18,114 nt of DNA from CAVVYA01 sp964577835 (lineage in GTDB: Bacteria > Pseudomonadota > Alphaproteobacteria > SMXQ01): assembly GCA_964577835.1 (NCBI GenBank), contig CAZOBN010000062.1, positions 1 through 18,114 of the forward strand, given 5' to 3'. Both the position numbers and the translations under genes were made by a program. Numbering within the stretch: position 1 is the first letter of the stretch; the number at the start of each line of letters is the position of its first letter. This document shows, in pieces, positions 6,327 through 14,354 of the stretch. The notes below the pieces were generated by a model. That model ran no database searches, had not been told where the DNA came from, and was given only the letters and a program-made list of their open reading frames with translations.

Positions 6327-8390
6327 TCACGCGGCCTCCGTGATCACGATGTTCTTGCCGTCGTCGACACGCGCCACCTGGCCCGGCGGCAGCACGAGCG
6401 TGGCGTCGAGTTGTTCGATGATGGCCGGCCCGTGAATCTCATGGCCGACATCCAATCGCTCGCGCTGATAGACCTTCGTGTCGAGCGTCTCGCCGTCGAA
6501 GCGCGCCTTGCGGGTTTCGCGATAGGCGTCTTCGAGCTTGGCGCCGGTCGGCTTGAAGCGTGGCATCAGCACCTCCGGCACCCGGCCGATGCCCGTGGCG
6601 CGATAGGTCACCACTTCGACCGCTTCCTCCGGCGCATGATGGCCGAACAGGCGTTTGTGAGTCTCATCGAAACCGCAGCGCGCGGCGGCGAGGTCGGCGC
6701 GCGCCAGATCGCCCTTCGGCAAGGCGATGGTGATCTCGTAGCCCTGGCCGACATAGCGCATGTCGAGGGCATATTCGAGGACGACCTGGTCCGCGCCGAA
6801 ACCCTCCTGCTTGAGTTCGTCGGACGCCTGCCTGGCGAGCGCGGCGAGACTGGCGGTGGCCTCCGCCGGTTCGAGTTCGTCGATCAGCGACAGGCGCGAG
6901 GCGGCGTAATCGTGCTTCACGTCCGCCTGCAGAAGGCCGATGGCCGAATTCACACCCGGGTAAAGCGGCACGATGACGCCCTTCATGCCGAGGTCGCGCG
7001 CCATCTGCGAGGAATGCAGCGGTCCGGCGCCGCCGAACGCCACCAGCATGAAGTCGCGCAGATCGAAGCCGCGCATGGTGGAGATCGCCTTGATCGCCTC
7101 CTCCATCTTCACATTGATGATGCGCACGATGCCTTCCGCGGCGTCCTCCACGGACAGGCCGAGCAGCTTGGCCACATGCTGTTCGATGGCTTGAGTCGCC
7201 TTCATCCGGTCGAGCGTCATGCGGCCGCCAAGGAAATTGGTTTCGGCGAAATAACCGAGCGCCATGTTGGCGTCGGTCACCGTCGGCATGGCGCCACCCT
7301 TGCCGTAGCAGGCGGGCCCCGGCACCGCGCCGGCGCTCTCCGGCCCGACGATGAGCTGGCCGAGCTTATCGGTGCGCGCGATGGTGCCGCCGCCGGCCGA
7401 AACCGTGTTGATGTCCATCATGGGTAGCGCGACGACGCGGCCGTCCACATGGATGCGGCTGGAAAACGAGGCTTCCGCGTCCTGGATCAGCGCCACGTCG
7501 CAGGAAGTGCCGCCCATGTCGAAGGTGATCAGATTGCGGTGCCCGGTGGCGCGCGCCAGATAGACGCCCGCCGTGACGCCGCCCGCCGGACCCGACAGCA
7601 CCGTGGCGACGGCCTTCTTCGCCGTGCTCTCGAAGGTGGAGGTGCCACCGTTCGACTGCATGATGTAGCGCTTGCGGGACGTCACGCCCGCATCGGCCAG
7701 ACGCTTGCCGAGATGGTGGATATAGCGCTCGAGGATCGGCTGCAGGTAGGCGTTGATCACCGTGGTCGAGAGCCGGAAATATTCGCGGATCTGCGGCATT
7801 ACGTCCGATGAGAGCGAAATGCTGACGTCCGGCAGCTCCTCGCGCAAGATGTCGCGCACCCGCTGCTCATGCTGCGGATGCAGGAAGGAGAACAGCAGGC
7901 AGACCGCGATCGACTGGACTTCCTTGCCCTTGAATTCGCACACGGTGGCGCGCAAGGCCCGCTCGTCGAGCGGCACCAGAACGTTGCCCTTGAAATCGAC
8001 GCGCTCGGCAACCTCGCCGGTCAGGCTCTGCGGCACCAGCAGCGCCGGCTTCTCATAATTGATGTTGAAGATCGCCGCGCCATAGGGAATCGACTGCTCC
8101 TGCACCTCGCAGATGCCGCGGAAACCTTCGGTGACGAGCAGGCCGGTCCGGGCGCCTTTGCCTTCGAGCAGCGCGTTGGTGCCGACCGTGGTGCCGTGGC
8201 AGAAATATTCGATGTCGGCGGGCGCCACGCCCTTGTCGAGCAGGGCCTCGACGCCCTTGATGATGGCTTCCGATGGATCGTGCGGCGTGGATGGCAGCTT
8301 GAAGATGGTGATCTCGCGCGCACCTTCCTCGTAATAGACCACGTCGGTGAAGGTGCCGCCGGTATCGACGGTGATGCGGTACTTCGGCAT
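6327..8390 (-). CDS. hyuA: hydantoinase A / oxoprolinase family protein (N-methylhydantoinase subunit alpha)
   Basis: Encodes 687 aa, the normal size for HyuA. It carries the ASKHA-type ATP-binding signatures: DTGGTFTD (9-16), HGTTVGTNALLE (65-76), SGPAGGV (266-272) and FDMGGTSCDV (290-299), plus AFGGAGPLH at about 468-476. The family couples ATP hydrolysis to opening of an amide ring, activating the carbonyl; the partner HyuB lies directly downstream. The ATG at 8390 (MPKYRITVDTGG) is preferred: an AGGGA sits 12 nt upstream, and longer in-frame starts would overlap the preceding glycosyltransferase gene. The intergenic gap to that gene is 19 nt, so the three are probably co-transcribed. Exact substrate (N-methylhydantoin, hydantoin, 5-oxoproline or a related lactam) is undetermined; acetone-carboxylase-like chemistry is less likely because no gamma subunit is visible. 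Confidence 0.93.
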   Translation of the reverse strand: MPKYRITVDTGGTFTDVVYYEEGAREITIFKLPSTPHDPSEAIIKGVEALLDKGVAPADIEYFCHGTTVGTNALLEGKGARTGLLVTEGFRGICEVQEQSIPYGAAIFNINYEKPALLVPQSLTGEVAERVDFKGNVLVPLDERALRATVCEFKGKEVQSIAVCLLFSFLHPQHEQRVRDILREELPDVSISLSSDVMPQIREYFRLSTTVINAYLQPILERYIHHLGKRLADAGVTSRKRYIMQSNGGTSTFESTAKKAVATVLSGPAGGVTAGVYLARATGHRNLITFDMGGTSCDVALIQDAEASFSSRIHVDGRVVALPMMDINTVSAGGGTIARTDKLGQLIVGPESAGAVPGPACYGKGGAMPTVTDANMALGYFAETNFLGGRMTLDRMKATQAIEQHVAKLLGLSVEDAAEGIVRIINVKMEEAIKAISTMRGFDLRDFMLVAFGGAGPLHSSQMARDLGMKGVIVPLYPGVNSAIGLLQADVKHDYAASRLSLIDELEPAEATASLAALARQASDELKQEGFGADQVVLEYALDMRYVGQGYEITIALPKGDLARADLAAARCGFDETHKRLFGHHAPEEAVEVVTYRATGIGRVPEVLMPRFKPTGAKLEDAYRETRKARFDGETLDTKVYQRERLDVGHEIHGPAIIEQLDATLVLPPGQVARVDDGKNIVITEAA

Positions 8391-8409
8391 ACGCAGCGTT
8401 GTCCCTGTT

Positions 8410-9963
8410 TTACGGCTTATTATCTCCAGGATAGCCGAGAAAGCCCTCCACTTTATAGAACCGCACCACCCGCTCGCGGTCGACGCCGATCGGCGTACGC
8501 ACCTCGGCCAGCATGTCGGCCTTTTCGAAACGGCTGGTGATCTCGCTCGCATCCGTCCGTTCGGTGATCAGCATGAGCTTGCCCGGCGCCGGCGCGATCA
8601 AGGGCCGGGTCAGGTCGAAATGGTCGTGGATACGGCCGGGCCGCCATTTCACCGCGTTCGCCGCCCGCGCGCGGTCGTAGTACAGGACCTCGGCCATCAG
8701 CTTGCGCTCGTCGACCAGCAGCGGCAGGTCGCCAACCTCGCGGCGCACGAGATTGATCGAGGCGCCGAGCTCGCTCCAGCCGCGGACCCGCTTGAACGGA
8801 TCGGCCTTGGACGGCAGCGCATCGGGCCGGCCATAGGTGGCGATGAGGAAGACGCAGAGCGCGGCGATCGCGCCGAGGTGGAGAATGACCGAACCGGTCA
8901 GCATGAGCGCCCGTCCGCGCCACGCGCTGGTCGCATTGCCCATGGCGTCGAGCGCCCAGGCTGTCACCAGCACCGAGCCGGCGACATAGGCGGGCGCCGC
9001 CCAGTTGGCATTGGCGCGCGACAGGAAGGCCTGGCCGATCATGATCGCCAGTGTCGGCAGGGTGAAGCAGACGAGCAGCAGCATGCGGCGGTCTCCAACC
9101 CAGCCGCGCCAGCGCACCAGGATCATAATCAGCAGCGCGAAGAGCAGCGGCCCGAACACGCCGAACTGGGCGCCGATGAATTCGAGCAGGGTGTCGAAGC
9201 GGAACAGGTCGCCCGACAGATTGACGTTGTCCTCGGTGTGGGCATAGGAGACGAAGCTGTTGGCGGCATTCCACAGCAGGTTGGGCAGGTAGATCAGCGC
9301 GGCGATGCCGAACGCGGCCGCCAGGCGCGGACCGAAGCCCGGCAGCGTCGCCTTCACGGTGCGCCGCTCGATGACCAGGTAGATCGCGGCGGAGACGACG
9401 AAGAACACCATTGCGTATTTGCTGAGCATGCCGAAGCCGAGCGCGGCGCCGAGCAGCAGCCACCACCGCCAGCTATTGTGCTGCAGCGCGCGCACCAAGG
9501 CGTAGAGGCCGAGCGCCCAGAAGAACAGCAGCGGCACGTCGGTCGACAGGACCACGGCGGAAAACGACACGCCGGGCAGCGTCGCATAGACCAGGGCCGA
9601 CCAGAACCCGACCCGCGCGTTGAACAGGCGGCGGCCGATCCCGAAGACGGCCAGCGCCGTCGCCATATGGACCAGCGGCGCGCTCAGCCGCACGCAGGCT
9701 TCGCCGTTGCCGCACACCGACGTCGTGGCGGCGATGAGCCAGGCCACCATGGGCGGCTTGGAGTAGTAGCCGAACGCAAGATCCTGGGCCCATACCCAGT
9801 ATTGCGCTTCGTCCGGATGAAGGTTGAACGGGTGCAGGGTGAGGTAGAGGACGCGCGCGAGGGTCATGGCGGCCAGGACCCAGAAGGCCCTCATCAAGCC
9901 GTGCGCGGTGGCTGCGGCCGGGGCCCGCAGGCCGTCAGCCGAATCGAAGGAAACGTCCTTCAT
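8410..9963 (-). CDS. PMT-type (GT39/ArnT-like) membrane glycosyltransferase
   Basis: Encodes 517 aa. The first transmembrane helix is at about 25-43, followed by HPDEAQYWVWAQDLAFGYYS (49-68), whose Asp51-Glu52 is the catalytic acidic pair of PMT_2 enzymes, and KPPMVAWLI (69-77), the characteristic loop. About ten hydrophobic helices follow, then a hydrophilic C-terminal part from about 390. It should act in the inner membrane, using a polyprenyl-phosphate sugar on the periplasmic side. It is not a close paralogue of the gene at 2611-4290: motif wording and length differ. The ATG at 9963 is preceded by a TGAGAG purine stretch. It ends 19 nt before hyuA, an unexpected partner, and its upstream side is the 417-bp gap shared with the divergent acyltransferase. 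Confidence 0.87.
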   Translation of the reverse strand: MKDVSFDSADGLRAPAAATAHGLMRAFWVLAAMTLARVLYLTLHPFNLHPDEAQYWVWAQDLAFGYYSKPPMVAWLIAATTSVCGNGEACVRLSAPLVHMATALAVFGIGRRLFNARVGFWSALVYATLPGVSFSAVVLSTDVPLLFFWALGLYALVRALQHNSWRWWLLLGAALGFGMLSKYAMVFFVVSAAIYLVIERRTVKATLPGFGPRLAAAFGIAALIYLPNLLWNAANSFVSYAHTEDNVNLSGDLFRFDTLLEFIGAQFGVFGPLLFALLIMILVRWRGWVGDRRMLLLVCFTLPTLAIMIGQAFLSRANANWAAPAYVAGSVLVTAWALDAMGNATSAWRGRALMLTGSVILHLGAIAALCVFLIATYGRPDALPSKADPFKRVRGWSELGASINLVRREVGDLPLLVDERKLMAEVLYYDRARAANAVKWRPGRIHDHFDLTRPLIAPAPGKLMLITERTDASEITSRFEKADMLAEVRTPIGVDRERVVRFYKVEGFLGYPGDNKP

Positions 9964-10066
9964 GATCTCTCAGCAATCCTGGCAAGCAGCGTGTGGTGCG
10001 GCGCAACCTAGCTTATCAGGCGGAGCGGTGCCAGGGGCGAGACGGAAGGCGGCGAACCTTCTTTAC

Positions 10067-10191
10067 GTCGTCATGGCCTGACGGAGCCATCTCATGCATT
10101 CCGTGTGTTTCTTTTATGGCGTCGCTGCTGGAGCGGCTCTCGGCGTCGTTCTCATGGCGCAAGATGGCCCCGGTCAAGCCCTGCCATGACG
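10067..10191. repeat. second, degenerate copy of the GTCATGGC...GCCATCT palindromic element
   Basis: The right arm 10162-10191 is the reverse complement of CGTCATGGCAGGGCTTGACC followed by GGGGCCATCT. The left arm 10067-10092 is a shortened version of the same sequence (GTCATGGCCTGACGGAGCCAT) lacking about six central bases. The arms are about 70 bp apart and in the same inverted orientation as in the element at 4311-4512. The internal hairpins of that first element are not conserved here. Confidence 0.75.
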
Positions 10192-10366
10192 AACCGTGCT
10201 GGAGTATCTCTGTCCGTCGCTATGTCTCACAGCAACGTGATGGCGCTTGCCCTGCGTGATCCGGAACCGGTCATGCCGACGTACCGTTTGAAGTCCGTCG
10301 GCAACGTGTTACCGAGACGCGCCGGAGCGACGGTGCCGGTTGTTACGGTTGGCTCGGTCGCGTTTC

Positions 10367-10371
10367 GGAGG
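10367..10371 (+). promoter_or_regulatory. ribosome-binding site deciding the acyltransferase start
   Basis: A perfect GGAGG lies 9 nt before the ATG at 10381. It fixes this start against upstream in-frame starts that would run through the palindromic repeat. Confidence 0.7.
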
Positions 10372-10380
10372 CAGCGTGTG

Positions 10381-11559
10381 ATGAGTGGCGTTGAGGCCGG
10401 ACGTATCGCTTGGTTCGATTATGCCAAGGGTATCTGTATCGTCGCGGTGGTGGCGCTCTACGCCACGATCTATGTCGAAGGCTTGGCGCTCGAACAAGGC
10501 TGGATGTCCTATTGGGTGGAGTTCGCCCGCCCGTTCCGGATGCCGGCCTTCTTCCTGCTCTGCGGACTGTTTCTCAGCCGCACGATCGATCGGCCCTGGC
10601 GCGACTACCTCGATAAGAAGGTCGTCCACTTCCTCTATTTCTTCATCCTGTGGACCACATTGTATTTCGCCGCCGGGATGCTGAACGCCGAGTTCGACGG
10701 CGGTGCGCCGCTGTGGCTCGACTATCTGGGTTGGTACGTCGAGCCCTTCCATATGCTGTGGTTCATCCAGATGCTGCCGGTCTATTTCCTGGTGACCCGG
10801 CTGGTCCGCCCTGTGCCCTGGGTCATTGTGCTGGCCGCCGCCGCATTGCTGCAGATCATGGCGCCGGAAAGCGGCTGGCGCCAGCTCGACCGTTTCGGCG
10901 AACGGTTCGTCTATTTCTATGCCGGCGCCCTGTTCGCCCCGGTCTTTTTCCGGATCGCCGATTGGGCACGCGCCAACATAGGCCTGGCGCTTGCCGCGCT
11001 GGTCAGTTGGGCGGTGATCGACGAGCTCATGGTGCTGGCGAACCTCGCCGACGAGCCGGTCGTCAGCCTGATGCTTGGCTTTGGCGGCGCCGCGGCGGTC
11101 ATCGCGGTGTCGAGTCTGCTTGCCCCGTTGCGGCCGATGGATTGGCTGCGCTATCTCGGCGAGCGCTCGATTGTCGTTTTCCTCTCGTTTTTCCTGGCGA
11201 CGGTGCTCACCGCTCGGCTTCTTGACAAGCTCGACCTGGTCGCCAATGTCGGCCTGCGGACTCTGCTCGTGACCGCTCTGAGCGTCGCCCTGCCGATCCT
11301 CGCCTATTGGCTGGCGCGGCGCACGCCGCTCGCGTTCCTGTTCGTCCGCCCGCGCTGGGCGCAGATACCGGGCAGAACCCGGGCACGGGCCCTCACGGAT
11401 ACTCAACCGGCAGCGGCAGCACCGGAAACGTCAGGGACGGTGTCCGGCGTCGCCGGGATCGTGGCCCCGGTGGTGGCGGATCTGGCCGCCGCCGTGCCGC
11501 CCGCAGTCGCGTCAGTCCTTCCCGTCAAGCCGGTCGGCCCGGCCCAGGTCAGGAAATAG
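10381..11559 (+). CDS. acyltransferase-3 family membrane protein with altered first-helix motif
   Basis: Encodes 392 aa with about ten hydrophobic helices. The N-terminal WFDYAKGICIVAVVALYATI, then FARPFRMPAFFLLCGLFLSR, DKKVVHFLYFFILW and LGWYVEPFHMLWFIQMLPVY, identify the acyltransferase-3 fold, whose members O-acylate sugars or envelope polymers from the cytoplasmic side outward. In the family, helix 1 carries an R/K-x10-H motif with a catalytically important His. Here the spacing is Lys16-x10-Tyr27 (TAC, one base from a His CAC codon), so the His appears replaced. From about residue 340 the protein becomes an Ala/Pro/Val-rich low-complexity tail. The last 48 bp overlap the 3' end of the convergent MFS gene. 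Start chosen by GGAGG 9 nt upstream. Nearby envelope glycosyltransferases fit a surface-modification role, but the substrate is unknown and activity uncertain. Confidence 0.82.
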   Translation: MSGVEAGRIAWFDYAKGICIVAVVALYATIYVEGLALEQGWMSYWVEFARPFRMPAFFLLCGLFLSRTIDRPWRDYLDKKVVHFLYFFILWTTLYFAAGMLNAEFDGGAPLWLDYLGWYVEPFHMLWFIQMLPVYFLVTRLVRPVPWVIVLAAAALLQIMAPESGWRQLDRFGERFVYFYAGALFAPVFFRIADWARANIGLALAALVSWAVIDELMVLANLADEPVVSLMLGFGGAAAVIAVSSLLAPLRPMDWLRYLGERSIVVFLSFFLATVLTARLLDKLDLVANVGLRTLLVTALSVALPILAYWLARRTPLAFLFVRPRWAQIPGRTRARALTDTQPAAAAPETSGTVSGVAGIVAPVVADLAAAVPPAVASVLPVKPVGPAQVRK

Positions 11560-12780
11560 CTTCCACCACAGGGCTGTGACGGCGAGCACCGCCACCCCAC
11601 CGATCGCGGCGGAGGCGACGGCACCGACCGCCGCGGCCATGAGGCCGGCGCGGAATTCGCCGAGCTCGTTCGACGCGGTGATGAACACGCCGTTCACGGC
11701 GCTGACCCGGCCGCGCATGTGGTCGGGCGTGGCGATCTGAATCAACGTGATCCGGATATAGACGCTGACCATGTCCGCGGCGCCGAGCGTCGCCAGCGCG
11801 ACCATCGACAGGACGAAGATGTCCGAGAAGGCGAAGACGACCGTCGCCAGGCCATAGATCGCGACCGAGACAAACAACACGAGGCCGGAGCGGCGCATCG
11901 GCGGGATCTGAGTCAGGGTGAGGCCGGCGAGCAGCGCACCGACCGCCGGACTGCTACGCAGCAGGCCGAGACCGGACGCTCCGCTGTCGAGAATGTCCGT
12001 GGCATAGATCGGCAGCAGCGCGGTGACGCCGCCGAACAGCACGGCGAACATGTCCATAGAAATCGCGCCGAGCACGACCGGCTTCAGGCGCATGTAGGTG
12101 AAGCCGGCGACCAGCGATTCCCAGGTCAGCGGCTCGCGCTTCGAGCTTTGGCTCGTGCGCCCGATGCCGAGTACCATCAGGGTGGCGATGGTGTAGAAGC
12201 CGACCGCCATGGCGAACACGACCTCCACGCCGAACCAGTCGGTGAACAGGCCGGAGAGCGCCGGGCCGGTGATGGTGGCGAATTTGTTGGTCGACGTGCT
12301 CCACGCGACGGCGGTGGGGTAGATGTCCTTCGGCACCAGGTTGGGCAGCAGGGCCTGGCTCGCCGGCTGGTAGAAGGCACGGCCCGCGCCGAGGATCACC
12401 AGGATGAAGAACAGCGGCCAGATCTCCGTGAGCTCGAAAATCACGAAGGCGAAGAACAGCGCGGCGCACACCGCCTGGACCAGGTAGCAAATATTGACCA
12501 CGCGCCGACGGTCGAACCGGTCGGCGACATGGCCGGTGACCAGCGCCAACGCGAGTGCCGGCGTGAATTGAGCCAGACCGACGAACGCCAGATTGATCGG
12601 GTCCTTGGTCATCACCCAGACCATGTAGCCGATCGCCACGTTCAGCATCTGGTTGCCGAAGATGGCGATGATGCGGCTCGCCAGCAGCAAGGTGAATCCG
12701 CGGTGCTGAAAGACCGCGAGCTTGGAAGGTTTCTCGGGCACTATCTCCGCCTTGGCGGCGTCGGGGTCATGACTGGTCAT
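11512..12780 (-). CDS. MFS transporter, MFS_3/EntS-like (second of tandem pair)
   Basis: Encodes 422 aa with about twelve hydrophobic helices. Motif A between helices 2 and 3 is GHVADRFDRR (83-92), and the C-terminal half has MRGRVSAVNGVFITASNELG, both typical of the MFS_3 (enterobactin exporter-like) group of proton-coupled exporters. It is a clear paralogue of the gene upstream: both share the helix-1 region, the DPxxLxFxGLAxFxPAxALxL block, motif A and the MRGRVSAVN segment. The ATG at 12780 overlaps the stop of that gene by ATGA, so translation is coupled and the pair is probably one operon. The 3' end runs 48 bp into the acyltransferase gene on the other strand, leaving no room for an intergenic terminator. 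Substrate unknown. Confidence 0.88.
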   Translation of the reverse strand: MTSHDPDAAKAEIVPEKPSKLAVFQHRGFTLLLASRIIAIFGNQMLNVAIGYMVWVMTKDPINLAFVGLAQFTPALALALVTGHVADRFDRRRVVNICYLVQAVCAALFFAFVIFELTEIWPLFFILVILGAGRAFYQPASQALLPNLVPKDIYPTAVAWSTSTNKFATITGPALSGLFTDWFGVEVVFAMAVGFYTIATLMVLGIGRTSQSSKREPLTWESLVAGFTYMRLKPVVLGAISMDMFAVLFGGVTALLPIYATDILDSGASGLGLLRSSPAVGALLAGLTLTQIPPMRRSGLVLFVSVAIYGLATVVFAFSDIFVLSMVALATLGAADMVSVYIRITLIQIATPDHMRGRVSAVNGVFITASNELGEFRAGLMAAAVGAVASAAIGGVAVLAVTALWWKLFPDLGRADRLDGKD

Positions 12781-14030
12781 TTGGCGAGCGAATCCTCCGG
12801 CCGGTCGATGTCGCGCAGCGCCGGAAACAACCTCATCCACAGGACAGTGATGACCATGGTGGCGAGCCCGCCGATGAACACCGCGCCCACCGGCCCGAAG
12901 GCGGCGCCCATGATGCCGGCGCGGAATTGGCCGAGCTCGTTCGAGGCGCCGATGAAGATGGAATTGACCGCGCTCACCCTGCCGCGCATCTGGTCGGGCG
13001 TGCCGAGCTGGACGACGTTCTGACGGACATAAACGCTGACCATGTCGGCGGCGCCCGAGACGGCCAGCATGGCGAGCGACAACAAGAACCACTGCGAGAC
13101 GGCGAAGATCACGATCGACAGGCCGAACAGCCCGACGCAGGCGAACATGATGGTGCCCATGTGCTGCGTGACCGGCCGCTGGGTCAGCCACAGGGCGACG
13201 ATGAGCGCGCCGACACCCGGCGCCGCGCGCAGCATGCCGAGGCCGACCGGCCCGACATTGAGAATGTCGCTGGCATAGACCGGCAGCAGGGCGACCGCGC
13301 CGCCGAACAACACCGCGAACAGATCGAGCGAGATGGCGCCGAAGATCACCGGCCGGGACCGGATGAAAGTCAGCCCGGCCAGCAGCGTCGCCCAGGACAC
13401 CGGCTCGCGCCCGCCGCTCACCGGCCGCCGCCTGACCAGCATCATCATGATGGTGGACAGCAGGATCATGAAACCGGACATCGCATAGACCACGTCGGTG
13501 CCGAGAATCAGCAGCACGCCGCCGAGCGCCGGCCCGCCGATGGTCGCCACCTGCCACGACAGGCTGTTCCACGCCACGGCGCGGCCGAAATGCTCCTTGG
13601 GCACCAGATTGGGCATCATGGCCGATGCCGCCGGCCCGGCGAAGGCGCGCGCCATGCCGAGCACGACGAGCACGATGAACACCGGCCAGACGCGCGTCAG
13701 TCCTTCACAGGTCAGCAGAAAGAACGCCAGGGCGCAGAGCGTCTCGATGGCGTAGCAGAAGAACAGAATGGTGCGCCGGTCATAGCGGTCGGCGACCGCG
13801 CCGGTGATCAGGCCGAGCGCGATGGCGGGGAGGAATTCCGCAAGACCGATGAAGCCGAGGTCGAGCGGATCGTGGGTCAGTTCCCAGACCTGCCAGCCGA
13901 TCGCGACGATCTGCATCTGGATCGCGATGCTGGTGGCGAAGCGCGCCACCCAATAACAGGCGAAGTCGCGGTTCTTGAACAGCGCCATGCCGCCAACGTC
14001 GGCGGATGGCTCGGACTCCGAACTCGTCAT
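12777..14030 (-). CDS. MFS transporter, MFS_3/EntS-like (first of tandem pair)
   Basis: Encodes 417 aa with about twelve hydrophobic segments. The cytosolic N-terminus leads into GGMALFKNRDFACYWVARFA (13-32). Motif A is GAVADRYDRR (77-86), and MRGRVSAVNSIFIGASNELG lies in the C-terminal half. The family exports siderophores, drugs or small metabolites using the proton gradient. The ATG at 14030 lacks a strong ribosome-binding site; an internal Met at residue 15, just before the conserved helix-1 region, is an alternative. It overlaps the next MFS gene by 4 bp and is divergent from the EamA transporter. A degraded copy of its first ~30 codons survives at 15459-15537 beside the second EamA gene. 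Two unlike MFS subunits translated together could form a heteromer, but this is only a possibility. Confidence 0.88.
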   Translation of the reverse strand: MTSSESEPSADVGGMALFKNRDFACYWVARFATSIAIQMQIVAIGWQVWELTHDPLDLGFIGLAEFLPAIALGLITGAVADRYDRRTILFFCYAIETLCALAFFLLTCEGLTRVWPVFIVLVVLGMARAFAGPAASAMMPNLVPKEHFGRAVAWNSLSWQVATIGGPALGGVLLILGTDVVYAMSGFMILLSTIMMMLVRRRPVSGGREPVSWATLLAGLTFIRSRPVIFGAISLDLFAVLFGGAVALLPVYASDILNVGPVGLGMLRAAPGVGALIVALWLTQRPVTQHMGTIMFACVGLFGLSIVIFAVSQWFLLSLAMLAVSGAADMVSVYVRQNVVQLGTPDQMRGRVSAVNSIFIGASNELGQFRAGIMGAAFGPVGAVFIGGLATMVITVLWMRLFPALRDIDRPEDSLAK

Positions 14031-14354
14031 GCGCGTGCTGGCCGCCAGGCAGCCCGATGGGCAACGGGACTAGACAACACGGGACACTGCCGGCCGAGCG
14101 ACGGCGGGGATGACATGCGGGGTTTCCTCTCTCCGGGGGCAGCGGTGATTGAGCACCGCCGGCGCCGATTTTGCGAATTGTCGCACCGCTGCGCCCGCTG
14201 CTCAAGCGGCAGCATGGCGCGGCCGGTGGCGGCGCTTTTTGGTGGCCTCGCGTCCATCGGGACCGTAAGGTCCTGGGCAGTCATAAAATCAAGGATCGCA
14301 GGATCCGCCGCTGTTCCGATCCGGCGGCCCCGCCACGCGCATCTAGGAAAAATC
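14031..14354. other. 324-bp divergent region between MFS and DMT copy 1
   Basis: It should contain promoters for both the MFS pair and the first DMT gene. I see no supported small gene. Its last 93 bp are homologous to the 93 bp before DMT copy 2. A 6-bp GC stem is possible at about 14305-14327 (CCGCCG...CGGCGG), but its function is unclear. Confidence 0.5.
14262..14354 (+). repeat. duplicated 5' leader, copy 1
   Basis: From ACCGTAAGG to the base before the ATG. It aligns with 15583-15675, which is also 93 bp. Shared blocks include GTCAT...TCAAGGA and CCGCCACGC followed by TATCT/CATCT and AGGAAA before ATGCTGGG. It includes the AGGAAA ribosome-binding site (14345-14350). It marks the extent of the duplication upstream of the DMT coding region. 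Confidence 0.7.

Larger units (their letters stand above)
9964..10380. other. 417-bp gene-free divergent region
   Basis: It lies between the divergent glycosyltransferase and acyltransferase genes and should hold both promoters. It contains one palindromic repeat unit (10067-10191). A plus-strand frame is open across the right half from 10105, but it begins inside the repeat, has no recognisable protein sequence and no ribosome-binding site until 10367, so I do not call a gene. No clear promoter or terminator is visible. Confidence 0.55.

Noticed and set aside
8347..10011. Plus-strand open frame of 554 codons opposite the second glycosyltransferase
   Set aside because: It is antisense to a gene with clear PMT motifs, and is rich in His/Gln/Asp/Arg with no domain.
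12781..13572. N-terminal extension giving a 686-aa version of the second MFS protein
   Set aside because: The extra 264 residues are the wrong frame of the upstream MFS gene; the ATGA overlap at 12777-12780 gives a normal 422-aa transporter.
12927..14354. Long in-frame N-terminal extension of DMT copy 1 through the MFS gene
   Set aside because: The extension is antisense to the MFS gene. The ribosome-binding site and the parallel start in copy 2 place the real start at 14355.
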